From Allobogoriella alba (GTDB lineage: Bacteria; Actinomycetota; Actinomycetes; Actinomycetales; Actinomycetaceae): DNA of 64,000 nucleotides. Location: the NCBI RefSeq assembly GCF_042665525.1, contig NZ_JBHTCQ010000001.1, forward strand, positions 434,001 to 498,000. The letters run 5' to 3'. The translations under genes and the position numbers were made by a program. The notes under the pieces were generated by a model. That model was not told where the DNA came from and made no database searches. It worked only from the letters and a program-made list of their open reading frames with translations. Shown here piece after piece: positions 42,470-50,681 of this stretch. Numbering within the stretch: the stretch's first letter is position 1; every line of letters starts with the position of its first letter.

Positions 42470-42991
42470 ATGGAAGCCACGCTGCACACGACCGCCGGCG
42501 ACATCACCGTCGAGCTGTACCCGAACCACGCACCGAAGACGGTGGCGAACTTCACCGAGCTCGCCACCGGGAGCCGGACCTGGACCGACCCGGAGACGGG
42601 TGAGCAGACCGACCGTCCGCTCTATGACGGGGTCATCTTCCACCGGGTCATCCCGAACTTCATGATCCAGGGTGGCGACCCGCTCGGGAACGGCACCGGC
42701 GGCCCCGGCTACGAGTTCGACGACGAGATCCACCCCGAGCTGAACTTCACCGAGCCGTACGTGCTGGCCATGGCGAACGCCGGCAAGCGCGGTGGTCACG
42801 GCACCAACGGCTCGCAGTTCTTCATCACGACCGGCCCGACCACCTGGCTGCAGGGCAAGCACACGATCTTCGGCAAGGTGACGGACGCTGCGTCGCGGGC
42901 CGTCGTCGACACGATCGGTACGACGCCGACCGACCGCAACGACCGGCCGCTCGACGAGGTGTCGATCACCTCGGTCACGGTCACCCCGTGA
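42470..42991 (+). CDS. Peptidyl-prolyl cis-trans isomerase, cyclophilin type
   Basis: Cytoplasmic cyclophilin of 173 residues (PpiA-like). It has the catalytic FHRVIPNFMIQGGDP and GSQFFITTGPT segments and TIFGKV. No signal peptide. The ATG at 42470 has GAGG about nine bases upstream; an in-frame GTG six bases earlier is an alternative. It is followed 19 bp later by the rhomboid gene and lies at the position of mycobacterial ppiA (Rv0009). Confidence 0.95.
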   Translation: MEATLHTTAGDITVELYPNHAPKTVANFTELATGSRTWTDPETGEQTDRPLYDGVIFHRVIPNFMIQGGDPLGNGTGGPGYEFDDEIHPELNFTEPYVLAMANAGKRGGHGTNGSQFFITTGPTTWLQGKHTIFGKVTDAASRAVVDTIGTTPTDRNDRPLDEVSITSVTVTP

Positions 42992-43010
42992 CGCAACCGT
43001 CCGCTCGACC

Positions 43011-43859
43011 ATGACCTACCAATACGGGCAGGGGCCCGTCCCTCAGGCCCCGACCTGTCCCCGTCATCCCGACCGCATCTCCTACGTGCGGTGCCAGCGG
43101 TGCCAACGCCCGGTGTGCCCGGAGTGCCAGCGGCCGGCCGCGGTGGGGGTGCAGTGCGTCGACTGCGTCCAGCAGGCCCAGGCGTGGACCCGACCCACCC
43201 GGACGATGCTCGGGGGCCGGCACCGGCCTGGCCGGCCGGTGATCACGATCTCCATCATCGCCGTGTGCGTGCTGGTGTACCTCGCCCAGCGGGTGCCCGG
43301 CCTGGCGATCACGCAGAGCTTCGCGTTCATGCCCGCGCTCGGCGAGGTGGAACCGTGGCGGTTCCTCACGGCGGCCTTCCTGCACGGCGGGACGCTGCAC
43401 CTCGCGCTCAACATGTACGCGCTGTGGATCGTCGGCAGCACGCTCGAGCCGGCTCTCGGCAGGTGGCGCTTCGTGGCCCTCTACGTGCTGTCCGCTCTCG
43501 GTGGCTCCACGGCGGTGCTGCTGCTCGCCAGCCCCGACGGGCTGGGATGGGGTCAGCATGTGGTCGGTGCGTCCGGTGCCGTGTTCGGCCTGTTCGCCGC
43601 CGTCTTCATCGTGCTGCGCCGGTTCGGTCGGGACGCGACCCAGATCCTCGTGCTGCTCGGGCTGAACTTCGCGATCGGGTTCCTCGTGTCGGGGATCTCC
43701 TGGCAGTCGCACCTCGGCGGCGTCGTCGTGGGCGGACTCCTCGCGCTCACGTACGCCTACGCACCCCGCGAGCGGCGCACCGCCCTCGCCGTCGCGGCGA
43801 CAGTCGTCATGGCCACCTTGCTCGTCGTGCTCGTGGTCACCCGCTACATGGCGGTGTGA
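43011..43859 (+). CDS. Rhomboid family intramembrane serine protease
   Basis: A 282-residue rhomboid. Residues ~15-55 hold a Cys-rich zinc-binding-like module (CPRHPDRISYVRCQRCQ then CPEC and CVDC). The membrane core has about seven segments, with FLHGGTLHLALNMYAL, catalytic Ser 188 in GASGAVFG, and catalytic His 234 in SHLGG. The catalytic pair is complete, so activity is expected. Follows the cyclophilin gene by 19 bp, likely one unit; equivalent to Rv0110-like/near-Rv0009 rhomboids in relatives. Substrate unknown. Confidence 0.93.
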   Translation: MTYQYGQGPVPQAPTCPRHPDRISYVRCQRCQRPVCPECQRPAAVGVQCVDCVQQAQAWTRPTRTMLGGRHRPGRPVITISIIAVCVLVYLAQRVPGLAITQSFAFMPALGEVEPWRFLTAAFLHGGTLHLALNMYALWIVGSTLEPALGRWRFVALYVLSALGGSTAVLLLASPDGLGWGQHVVGASGAVFGLFAAVFIVLRRFGRDATQILVLLGLNFAIGFLVSGISWQSHLGGVVVGGLLALTYAYAPRERRTALAVAATVVMATLLVVLVVTRYMAV

Positions 43860-43888
43860 GCACAGGCTCGCTGGTCACAGCCATGTAA

Positions 43889-43920
43889 CTTTCCACGGGT
43901 GTGTACACACCTGTGGAAAG
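43889..43920. repeat. 32-bp palindrome, 15 of 16 positions paired
   Basis: Symmetric about 43904/43905: left arm CTTTCCACGGGTGTGT, right arm ACACACCTGTGGAAAG; one mismatch. Has no loop, so it looks more like a dimeric protein-binding site than a terminator, although it could act as one after the rhomboid gene. Confidence 0.9.
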
Positions 43921-43935
43921 GACGCGGTGACGTTC

Positions 43936-43965
43936 CTCCACAGCTGTGGAGAACGATGTGGAGAA
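43936..43965. promoter_or_regulatory. Palindrome overlapping a pair of DnaA-box-like nine-mers
   Basis: CTCCACAGCTGTGGAG (43936-43951) is a perfect palindrome. Overlapping it is TGTGGAGAA (43945-43953), followed by an identical TGTGGAGAA (43957-43965), 12 bp apart in the same orientation. The segment 43945-43965 matches the DnaA-box pair upstream of dnaA (27681-27701) at 18 of 21 bases. Confidence 0.75.
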
Positions 43966-44167
43966 CTACAGCGTTGTGATTCGGTCCGGTGATCGCTGCC
44001 CACACAGCGTTGCCGCAGGTCAGCGCCTCACGCTAGGCAAGCTCGGGCCGCGTGGCGACGTCACCGCCACCCTGGTGAGAGCGCCTGCCCGGCGCTGTGC
44101 ACGGTGTGGAGAGCGCACGGGAGGGTGAGCGGGTCTCGAGCGAGCGACGGGAGCGGCCTGCGTGGGC

Positions 44168-44482
44168 TCAGCGCCACCGCAACGTCATGAAGAACCCGCA
44201 CAGCATGACCCCGAAGCCGATCGCGAGGTTCCAGTTGCCGAGGCCGGGGACAGGCAGCTCGCCCTTCATCAGGTAGGTCATCACCACGCAGACGAGGCCG
44301 ATGATCATGAGGGTGACCATGGTCGGTGCCCACCAGCGGGGACTCGTGCCGGGTGCGGACGTCGCGGTGCGGTTGCGCCGGGAGGACTTCTTGGACGTCC
44401 TCTCCCGCGCTGCCTTCGTCGCCGACGGGCGCGCCTTCGGAGCGTCGTCCGGGTCCTTCTTGCGCTTCTTGGACTCGGGCAT
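44168..44482 (-). CDS. crgA: Cell division protein CrgA
   Basis: Small two-segment membrane protein that recruits or stabilises division proteins (FtsZ, FtsQ, FtsI, PBPs) in Actinobacteria. The 104-residue product has a Lys/Arg-rich cytoplasmic start (MPESKKRKKDPDD), then PRWWAPTMVTLMIIGLVCVV, the short extracytoplasmic loop MKGELPVPGLGNWNLAIG, and the second segment ending in TLRWR, all CrgA hallmarks. Start ATG 44482 has GAGAGG upstream. Divergent from the DUF881 gene. Confidence 0.96.
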   Translation of the reverse strand: MPESKKRKKDPDDAPKARPSATKAARERTSKKSSRRNRTATSAPGTSPRWWAPTMVTLMIIGLVCVVMTYLMKGELPVPGLGNWNLAIGFGVMLCGFFMTLRWR

Positions 44483-44608
44483 CCAGCCTCTCCTCGTAGG
44501 TGTCGTCTGCCGGCGCGCACGTTGACCTGGTCGGCGGCGGGCAGGTGACCTAGCGTAGTCTCGCACGCCCGGTGCCCAGGCCGCGGGCACGAGTACCGGA
44601 GGAGACAC

Positions 44609-45358
44609 GTGAGCCCGACGACGTCCCGATCGGCGGGGACACGCACCGGCCGACGACGTGTCTCGCTCGGGACCGGGGTGGTCGGCCTGCTCGCCGGGCT
44701 GCTGTTCGCGACGAACGCATCGCTGTTCGCCGGTGAGGGGGCGCGCCAGCCGCAGGACCTCGAGGACCTTGCTCGCGCCGAGACGGAACGACTCGTCGAG
44801 CTGGAGGCGGAGAACGCAGCACTACGGGAGCAGGTCTCCGACTACGCGGACGCGGGCGGCGGCACCGTCCACGGCCCCACGGGCGACGTCTCCGCGGCGG
44901 CTGTCGGCCTGGAGGCGGTGCGTGGTCCCGGTCTCGAGGTACAGCTGTGGGACGCGCCCCCGCTGCCCGAGGACGCTCCCGAGCAGTTCGCGGCCGACGC
45001 CCTCGTGGTCCACCAGCAGGACCTCGAGGCGGTGATGAACGCGCTGTGGGCCGGCGGGGCCGAGGCGATGACGGTCCAGGGCCACCGGGTGGTCTCCACC
45101 ACCGGGGTGCGGTGCGTCGGCAACGTGCTTCACATCGCCGGGCGGACCTACTCACCGCCGTACGAGATCCGCGCCGTCGGTGCCGTGGACCCCCTGTTGA
45201 GGAGCCTCGACGCGGCACCAGGAGTCCAGGTCTATCTCCAGTACGTCGAGGCCGCCGGCCTGGGATGGTCGGTGACCGAGCACTCGGACCTGCAGCTGCC
45301 GGCCTACTCCGGCCCGCTGGCGCTGCAGCACGCGAAGGTGCTGCGGACCACCGGCTGA
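44609..45358 (+). CDS. DUF881 family protein
   Basis: A 249-residue membrane-anchored extracytoplasmic protein, function unknown. Residues ~20-40 are a signal-anchor (TGVVGLLAGLLFATNASLFAG), then a short coiled segment (ETERLVELEAENAALREQV) and the DUF881 domain (LEAVRGPGLEVQLWDA, LWAGGAEAMTVQGHRVVSTT, YSPPYEIRAVG). The coiled coil followed by this fold recalls divisome-type proteins. GTG 44609 has GGAGGAG upstream. A sortase gene often lies between this gene and pabA in relatives; none is here. Confidence 0.92.
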   Translation: MSPTTSRSAGTRTGRRRVSLGTGVVGLLAGLLFATNASLFAGEGARQPQDLEDLARAETERLVELEAENAALREQVSDYADAGGGTVHGPTGDVSAAAVGLEAVRGPGLEVQLWDAPPLPEDAPEQFAADALVVHQQDLEAVMNALWAGGAEAMTVQGHRVVSTTGVRCVGNVLHIAGRTYSPPYEIRAVGAVDPLLRSLDAAPGVQVYLQYVEAAGLGWSVTEHSDLQLPAYSGPLALQHAKVLRTTG

Positions 45359-45453
45359 GGCACACCCGCCCGCCGCGAGGATGGGAGAATGGCCGGACCG
45401 TCCGCCCCCGGAGGGGCCAGGGGACGGAGGACTCAGCTAAACGGGAGCACCTG

Positions 45454-46074
45454 ATGACCCGGATCCTCGTGGTCGACAACTACGACAGCTTCGTCTACAC
45501 GATCGTCGGATACCTCGAGCAGCTCGGCGCGACGACCACGGTCGTGCGCAACGACGCGATCCCGACGGGGCTCGACGACGTGGAGGGAGTACTGATCTCG
45601 CCCGGTCCGGGCACCCCGGCAGGCGCTGGCGGCTCGATGACGCTGATCGAGGCGTGCGCCGAGCACGGGGTCCCGATGCTCGGCGTCTGCCTCGGTCACC
45701 AAGCGCTCGGCGAGGTGTTCGGCGGCGTCGTTACCCACGCCCCGGAGCTCATGCACGGCAAGACCTCCGAGGTGGTCCACCACGGCGACGGGGTCTTCGC
45801 CGGGCTGGCGTCCCCGTTCACCGCGACGCGGTACCACTCGCTCGCCGTCGTACGGGACACCGTTCCCGACGAGCTCGAGATCACGGCCGAGACGGCTGCC
45901 GGCACCGTGATGGGCCTGCAGCACCGGACGCTGCCGCTGCACGGCGTGCAGTTCCACCCGGAGGCCGTGCTCACCCAGGGCGGTCATCGCTTGCTGGCCA
46001 ACTGGCTAGCGGTGACCGGTGACGAGGCCGCCGTCGAGCGGGCCGAAGGCCTCGCGCCGCTCGTGCGCCGCTGA
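45454..46074 (+). CDS. pabA: Glutamine amidotransferase, anthranilate/aminodeoxychorismate synthase component II
   Basis: Releases ammonia from glutamine for a chorismate-using synthase (folate or tryptophan branch). The 206-residue class I amidotransferase has ILVVDNYDSFVYTIVGYL, SPGPGTP, the nucleophile Cys in GVCLGHQALGEV, and the His/Glu of GVQFHPEAVLT. The large subunit is not adjacent, so PabA and TrpG cannot be told apart by sequence; at this locus the gene is called trpG or pabA in relatives. It ends 11 bp from the converging pknB. Confidence 0.93.
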   Translation: MTRILVVDNYDSFVYTIVGYLEQLGATTTVVRNDAIPTGLDDVEGVLISPGPGTPAGAGGSMTLIEACAEHGVPMLGVCLGHQALGEVFGGVVTHAPELMHGKTSEVVHHGDGVFAGLASPFTATRYHSLAVVRDTVPDELEITAETAAGTVMGLQHRTLPLHGVQFHPEAVLTQGGHRLLANWLAVTGDEAAVERAEGLAPLVRR

Positions 46075-46085
46075 CCGACCGCCGG

Positions 46086-47957
46086 TCAACCCTGGCCGTT
46101 CCCGTTCCCGTTGCCGTTCTCGTTCCCGGTCCCGTTACCGCCGTTGCCGCCGCCGTTCCCCGTGCCCGGCTCGTCGGTCGGGGTCTCGGTGTCGTCGGTG
46201 GGGGTCTCGGTCTCGGTCGGGGTCTCGGTGGGCTCCTCGGTCTCCGGCGGCGCCACGGCGATCGTCAGCGTGACCGTCTCGCCGCGCGTCACGATGCCGG
46301 CGGGGTGCGACTGGTCGACGACGGTGCCCGGTTCGGCGTCCGTCGTCTCGAGCTCCTCGGTCCCGTAGTTCAGGTCCAGGCTCTCCAGCTCGGCGATCGC
46401 GTCCTCCTCGGTGTACCCGGTGAGGTCAGGCAGCTGCACGTAGGCGCCGACGATGACGAGGTCGATCTCGCTCTCCGGCGCGACCGAGGCGCCGGCCTCC
46501 GGCGAGGACTCCATGACGGTGCCCGGCTCGAGGTCGGGTGCCTCCCCGAGCTCGACGTTGCCGACGCTCAGGCCGGCACTCTCGATCTCGGTGCGCGCAT
46601 CCTCCTGGCTCAGCCCGACGACGTCCGGGACTGCGACGTCCTCCGGGCCCGAGGAGAAGACGAGCTGGACGGTGCTGCCCTCGCGTGCCGACTCACCGAC
46701 CGCCGGGTTGGAGGACAGGAAGAGCCCCTCCTCGACCTCGTCGGACGGCTGCGGATCCTGGATCGCGGCCTGCAGACCGACAGCCTCCAGCTCCTGGCGC
46801 GCGTCGACCTGGTCCATCCCCTCCATGTTCGGGACCTGGACCGTCGCCGGCGGCGGAGGCTCCTCCTCCTGGTTCAGCAGGAACCAGGCCAGACCGGCTG
46901 CGGCAGCGACACCGAGCAGGGCGAGCAGCCAGATCCACCAGCGGGACTTCTTCTCCTCCTCCGACTGCTTCTCCGACTCCGTCGGGACGCCCGAGGGCGG
47001 TGTCGCCGTCATGGTCCGGGTGGCCGGCGACGCGGTGGCAGTGCCGGGTGCCGCGGCCGCAGCCGCCCACACCGCCGTGGCCGGGGCCTCCACACGGCCG
47101 CCGCGGACGGCGGCCAGCAGGTCGCTGCGCATGTGGGCGGCATCGGCGTACCGGTCGTTACGGTCCTTCGCGAGGGACTTCATGACCACCCGGTCCAGCA
47201 CCTCGGGGATGTCCGGGGTGACGGACGAGGGTGTCTTCGGCGTCTCTCGCACGTGCTGGTAGGCGACCGCGACCGCCGAGTCGCCGGTGAACGGCGGCTG
47301 ACCGGTCAGCAGCTCGTACAGCAGGCAGCCGGTCGAGTACAGGTCGGAGCGGGCGTCGACCACCTCCCCGCGGGCCTGCTCGGGAGAGAGGTACTGGGCG
47401 GTGCCGACCACGGCGTGTGTCTGGGTCATCGTGGCGGCGGAGTCGGCCATCGCCCTGGCGATGCCGAAGTCCATGACCTTCACCTGGCCGGTCGGGCTGA
47501 GCATGATGTTCCCGGGCTTGATGTCCCGGTGCACGATGCCCTCGCGGTGGGAGTACTCCAGCGCCGAGAGCACCCCGACGACGATCTCGACCGCCTCGTC
47601 GATCGGCACCGGGTCACCGCCCGCCAGCAGGTTGCGCACCGTGTGGCCCTCGACGTACTCCATGACGATGTAGGGCACCGCGACGGTGTTGCCGTGCGGA
47701 TCGGCGACGTCCTCCTCCCCGGTGTCGTAGACGGCCACGATGGACGGGTGGTTCAGCGCCGCCGAGGACTGTGCCTCACGGCGGAACCGTGCTTGGAAGG
47801 TCGCGTCGCGCGCCAGGTCGGAGCGCAGCACCTTCACCGCGACGGTGCGGGAGAGGCGGGTGTCGTAGCCGATATGCACCTCGGCCATGCCGCCGCGCCC
47901 GATGAGCTCACCGACCTCGTAGCGCCCCCCGAGCACGCGGGGAATCTCGTCAGCCAC
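46086..47957 (-). CDS. pknB: Ser/Thr protein kinase with PASTA domains, PknB
   Basis: Membrane kinase that senses lipid II/muropeptides through PASTA domains and controls wall synthesis and division. The 623-residue protein has a complete kinase domain (IGRGGMAEVHIG, Lys 42 in VAVKVL, Asp 145 in HRDIKPGN, DFG at 163, activation-loop Thr 178/Thr 180 before GTAQYLSPEQ), a juxtamembrane linker, one membrane segment (~345-367), three PASTA repeats (~375-570) and a low-complexity Thr/Glu/Pro then Gly/Asn tail. Actinobacterial PknB more often has four PASTA repeats. Last gene of the fhaA-to-pknB operon; overlaps pknA by 8 bp. Confidence 0.97.
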   Translation of the reverse strand: MADEIPRVLGGRYEVGELIGRGGMAEVHIGYDTRLSRTVAVKVLRSDLARDATFQARFRREAQSSAALNHPSIVAVYDTGEEDVADPHGNTVAVPYIVMEYVEGHTVRNLLAGGDPVPIDEAVEIVVGVLSALEYSHREGIVHRDIKPGNIMLSPTGQVKVMDFGIARAMADSAATMTQTHAVVGTAQYLSPEQARGEVVDARSDLYSTGCLLYELLTGQPPFTGDSAVAVAYQHVRETPKTPSSVTPDIPEVLDRVVMKSLAKDRNDRYADAAHMRSDLLAAVRGGRVEAPATAVWAAAAAAPGTATASPATRTMTATPPSGVPTESEKQSEEEKKSRWWIWLLALLGVAAAAGLAWFLLNQEEEPPPPATVQVPNMEGMDQVDARQELEAVGLQAAIQDPQPSDEVEEGLFLSSNPAVGESAREGSTVQLVFSSGPEDVAVPDVVGLSQEDARTEIESAGLSVGNVELGEAPDLEPGTVMESSPEAGASVAPESEIDLVIVGAYVQLPDLTGYTEEDAIAELESLDLNYGTEELETTDAEPGTVVDQSHPAGIVTRGETVTLTIAVAPPETEEPTETPTETETPTDDTETPTDEPGTGNGGGNGGNGTGNENGNGNGNGQG

Positions 47958-49230
47958 TACTTGTCCTTACGGTGATGTGAACAGAACGCTCCGACGTCGG
48001 TTGCGCGGCGTCCGTGCGGTCGGCGCCGCCCAGGTTACCGATCCCGACGGCGATGAGGGCCAGGAGCACCAGCAGCACGGTGACCACCGTCACCATGGCG
48101 GCCAGCCAGACCCGGTCCTCGGAGATCTCGCGCCAGGTCGGCAGTCGCCGGCCGGTCCCGTCCCGGCCGGTCGCGACCCGAGCGGGCGTGGTGGACCTTG
48201 CGCGCCGAGCCGGCGTAGGCCTCGACCTGCGCGATCGCGTCGTCGTGGACGGCGGTACGGACCCGAGGGCGTGCCGGGCGGATCCTCGGCGGGCGTGTTC
48301 CGGCGGCAGCGACAGGTGGTGGACCACGTCGTGCGCCGCGCGGGGCGGGGTGACCTCTCGAGGTGTCGCCCCGGCCGTCATGAGTGCCGCCTCGAGCTCC
48401 GCGGCACACTCGCGTGCCGAGGCCGGCCGGTCCGAGGGGTCCTTGGCGAGCATGCGCCGCACGACGCCGACGACGGCGGGAGGCACCGACGCCGGCAACG
48501 GGGGAACGGGGGTGTTGATGTGCGCGAAGGCGACATCGACCTGCGTGGATCCGGTGAACGGCCGCTCCCCGACGAGGCACTCGTGGGCGAGCACCCCCAG
48601 CGCGTAGATGTCACCCGCGGCGGTGGCCGGCTTGCCGGTGGCCTGCTCCGGCGGCAGGTACTGGGCGGTACCCATCACCATGCCCGTCGAGGTCATCGGC
48701 GGCTGGTTCGCGGCCAGCGAGATCCCGAAGTCGGTGAGCTTGACCGACCCGTCCGGGGTGATCATGACGTTCGCGGGCTTGACATCGCGGTGGACGACGC
48801 CGGCGGTGTGCGCCGCGTGCAGCCCGTGGCAGGCCTGCACCAGGATCGGCACCAGCTCGGCGGCCGACAGCCGGCCCTGGCGGGCGAGTCGCGCGGCAAG
48901 CGTCTCTCCGGAGACCAGCTCCATGACGAGGTAGCCCGAGCCGTCGCCCTCCCCGTGGTCGAAGAGCATCGCGAGGTTCGGGTGCTGCAGGCCGGCCGTG
49001 TTGCGGGCCTCGGTCCGCAGCCGGGCAAGGAACTGGTCGTCCCCGACCAGCTCCGGGCGGAGCACCTTGACCGCGACCGTCCGGCCGAGTCGTCGGTCCA
49101 GCGCGCGCCAGACCTCACCCATGCCGCCGACGGCGATCCGGTCCGTCAGCTCGTACCGCGCCCCCAGGACCAGGCCGGCCCGAGGTCGCGGCGCCAGTGG
49201 CGCGGCGCTGGCCGTGCTGTGCACACTCAT
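47950..49230 (-). CDS. pknA: Ser/Thr protein kinase, PknA-like
   Basis: Partner kinase of PknB in growth and division control. The 426-residue protein has the Gly-rich loop RIAVGGMGEVW, Lys 55 in VAVKVL, Asp 149 in HRDVKPAN, Asp 167 in DFG and GTAQYLPPEQATG: all catalytic residues present. After a basic Pro/Arg-rich linker comes one membrane segment (~375-398) and a short external tail without PASTA domains, typical of PknA. It overlaps pbpA by 4 bp and pknB by 8 bp. Confidence 0.95.
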   Translation of the reverse strand: MSVHSTASAAPLAPRPRAGLVLGARYELTDRIAVGGMGEVWRALDRRLGRTVAVKVLRPELVGDDQFLARLRTEARNTAGLQHPNLAMLFDHGEGDGSGYLVMELVSGETLAARLARQGRLSAAELVPILVQACHGLHAAHTAGVVHRDVKPANVMITPDGSVKLTDFGISLAANQPPMTSTGMVMGTAQYLPPEQATGKPATAAGDIYALGVLAHECLVGERPFTGSTQVDVAFAHINTPVPPLPASVPPAVVGVVRRMLAKDPSDRPASARECAAELEAALMTAGATPREVTPPRAAHDVVHHLSLPPEHARRGSARHALGSVPPSTTTRSRRSRPTPARRARSTTPARVATGRDGTGRRLPTWREISEDRVWLAAMVTVVTVLLVLLALIAVGIGNLGGADRTDAAQPTSERSVHITVRTSSG

Positions 49231-50681
49231 CCTGACCCCCCTGACAGGACCGCTTCCATGACATCACGGGCGATCGGTCCCGCCGTCGAGCCGCCGTCGC
49301 CACCATTCTCGACCAGGACGGCGACGGCGACCTCAGGATCGTCCGCGTCCGCGAAGCCGATGAACCACGAGTGCGGCTCGACACCCTCGGCGTTCTCGGC
49401 GGTACCCGTCTTGCCGGCCACGTCGACACCCGGGATCTGGGCCGGTGTGCCGGTCCCCGACTCGACCACCTCGAGCATCATCTCGGTGAGCGCGTCCGCG
49501 GTGCCGGGCGAGACCGACTCCCGCAGCGTGCGCGGCTGCGTGGTGGAGACCTCCTCGAGGTCCGGGGTGAGCTGCCGGTCCACCAGGTAGGGCTGCATCT
49601 GGACGCCGTCGTTCGCCACCGCCGCGGCGACCATCGCCATCTGCATCGGCGTCACCCGGACGCTCGCCTCGCCGATGCCGCTCATCGCGAGCTCCGGCGC
49701 CGTGAGCTCCTCCGGGAACCTCGAGGGCGTGACCGGCTGCGGGACGTCGAGCGGCTCACCGAAGCCGAAGGCCTCCGCCTGCTCGCGCAAGGGCTCCGCC
49801 CCCATGTCCATCGCGAGCTGGCCGAAGGTCGTGTTGCACGACTGCCGGAACGCCTGGACGAGCGTGACCTCGCCGGACCCGTCGCCGCACGGGAGCCGGC
49901 TGGGGTTGTACACGACATGGTCGGTCTGGGGCAGGTCGAGCGTGGTCGGGCCGGGCACGGTGCTGCCCGGGTCGAGGCCCTCCGCCTCCATCGCCGCAGC
50001 AGCCGTGATCACCTTGAACGACGACCCCGGGGCGTACTGGTCACCTGCGATCGCGCGGTTGACCATCGGGTAGCCCGCGTCGTCGGCGTTGTAGGCCTCG
50101 AACGCCGCGTCGGCCTCCTCCCGGACGTGGCTGGCGAGCCCGTTCGGGTCGAAGCTCGGCGTCGAGACGAGCGCGCGGATCGCCCCGGTGCCCGGATCGA
50201 GCGCGACGACGGCGCCCTCGCGGCCGCCGAGCGCCTCGGTGGCCACGCGCTGGGCGTCGGGGTCGATGGTGAGCTCCACCGCGCCGCCCTGTGGCTGCTG
50301 GCCGGTGACCAGCGTCTGGATGCGTTGCAGCAGGAGCGAGTCGGAGGTGCCGTTGAGGACGTCGTTCTCGGCGAGCTCGATGCCCGTGATGCGGTTGTGC
50401 GCCGTCGAGAAGTAGCCGGTGACGTGCGCGTACAGCTCGCCCTCGGGGTAGACCCGCTGGTACCCGTAGTTGTCGTCGACGGGCGTGGAGGACGCGACGG
50501 CCTCGCCCTGGACGATGATCGGGCCGCGGTCCCGCCCGTACTCGCGGTAGATCGTGCGGACGTTGCGACTGTGCGCGTTCAGCGTCCCGGCCTGGAAGTA
50601 CTGGATCGAGGTCGCCGCGATCATGAGCGCGAGAAACATCACGACGACGACGGTGGCGAGGCGTCGGATGGGCGGGTTCAC
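49227..50681 (-). CDS. pbpA: Penicillin-binding protein, class B transpeptidase PbpA
   Basis: Monofunctional D,D-transpeptidase working with RodA. The 484-residue protein has a short cytoplasmic start, a signal-anchor (~residues 9-28), a dimerisation region, and the transpeptidase motifs SSFK (Ser 220), SCN (Ser 281) and KTG (Lys 424). Length and motif spacing match PbpA of Actinobacteria. GTG 50681 overlaps the rodA end by 4 bp, as expected for a RodA-PbpA pair. Confidence 0.96.
   Translation of the reverse strand: MNPPIRRLATVVVVMFLALMIAATSIQYFQAGTLNAHSRNVRTIYREYGRDRGPIIVQGEAVASSTPVDDNYGYQRVYPEGELYAHVTGYFSTAHNRITGIELAENDVLNGTSDSLLLQRIQTLVTGQQPQGGAVELTIDPDAQRVATEALGGREGAVVALDPGTGAIRALVSTPSFDPNGLASHVREEADAAFEAYNADDAGYPMVNRAIAGDQYAPGSSFKVITAAAAMEAEGLDPGSTVPGPTTLDLPQTDHVVYNPSRLPCGDGSGEVTLVQAFRQSCNTTFGQLAMDMGAEPLREQAEAFGFGEPLDVPQPVTPSRFPEELTAPELAMSGIGEASVRVTPMQMAMVAAAVANDGVQMQPYLVDRQLTPDLEEVSTTQPRTLRESVSPGTADALTEMMLEVVESGTGTPAQIPGVDVAGKTGTAENAEGVEPHSWFIGFADADDPEVAVAVLVENGGDGGSTAGPIARDVMEAVLSGGSG

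Larger units (their letters stand above)
43860..44167. other. Palindrome-rich gap with clustered TGTGGA boxes
   Basis: 308 bp with no gene between the ends of the rhomboid and crgA genes, which converge here. It contains a 32-bp near-perfect palindrome (43889-43920), a perfect 16-bp palindrome (43936-43951) and DnaA-box-like nine-mers at 43912, 43945, 43957 and 44105. Dense for a gap that needs only terminators. Confidence 0.8.

Noticed and set aside
46305..47975. Long plus-strand frame opposite pknB
   Set aside because: Shadow of the kinase gene; no recognisable domain and repetitive Arg/Gly/His composition.
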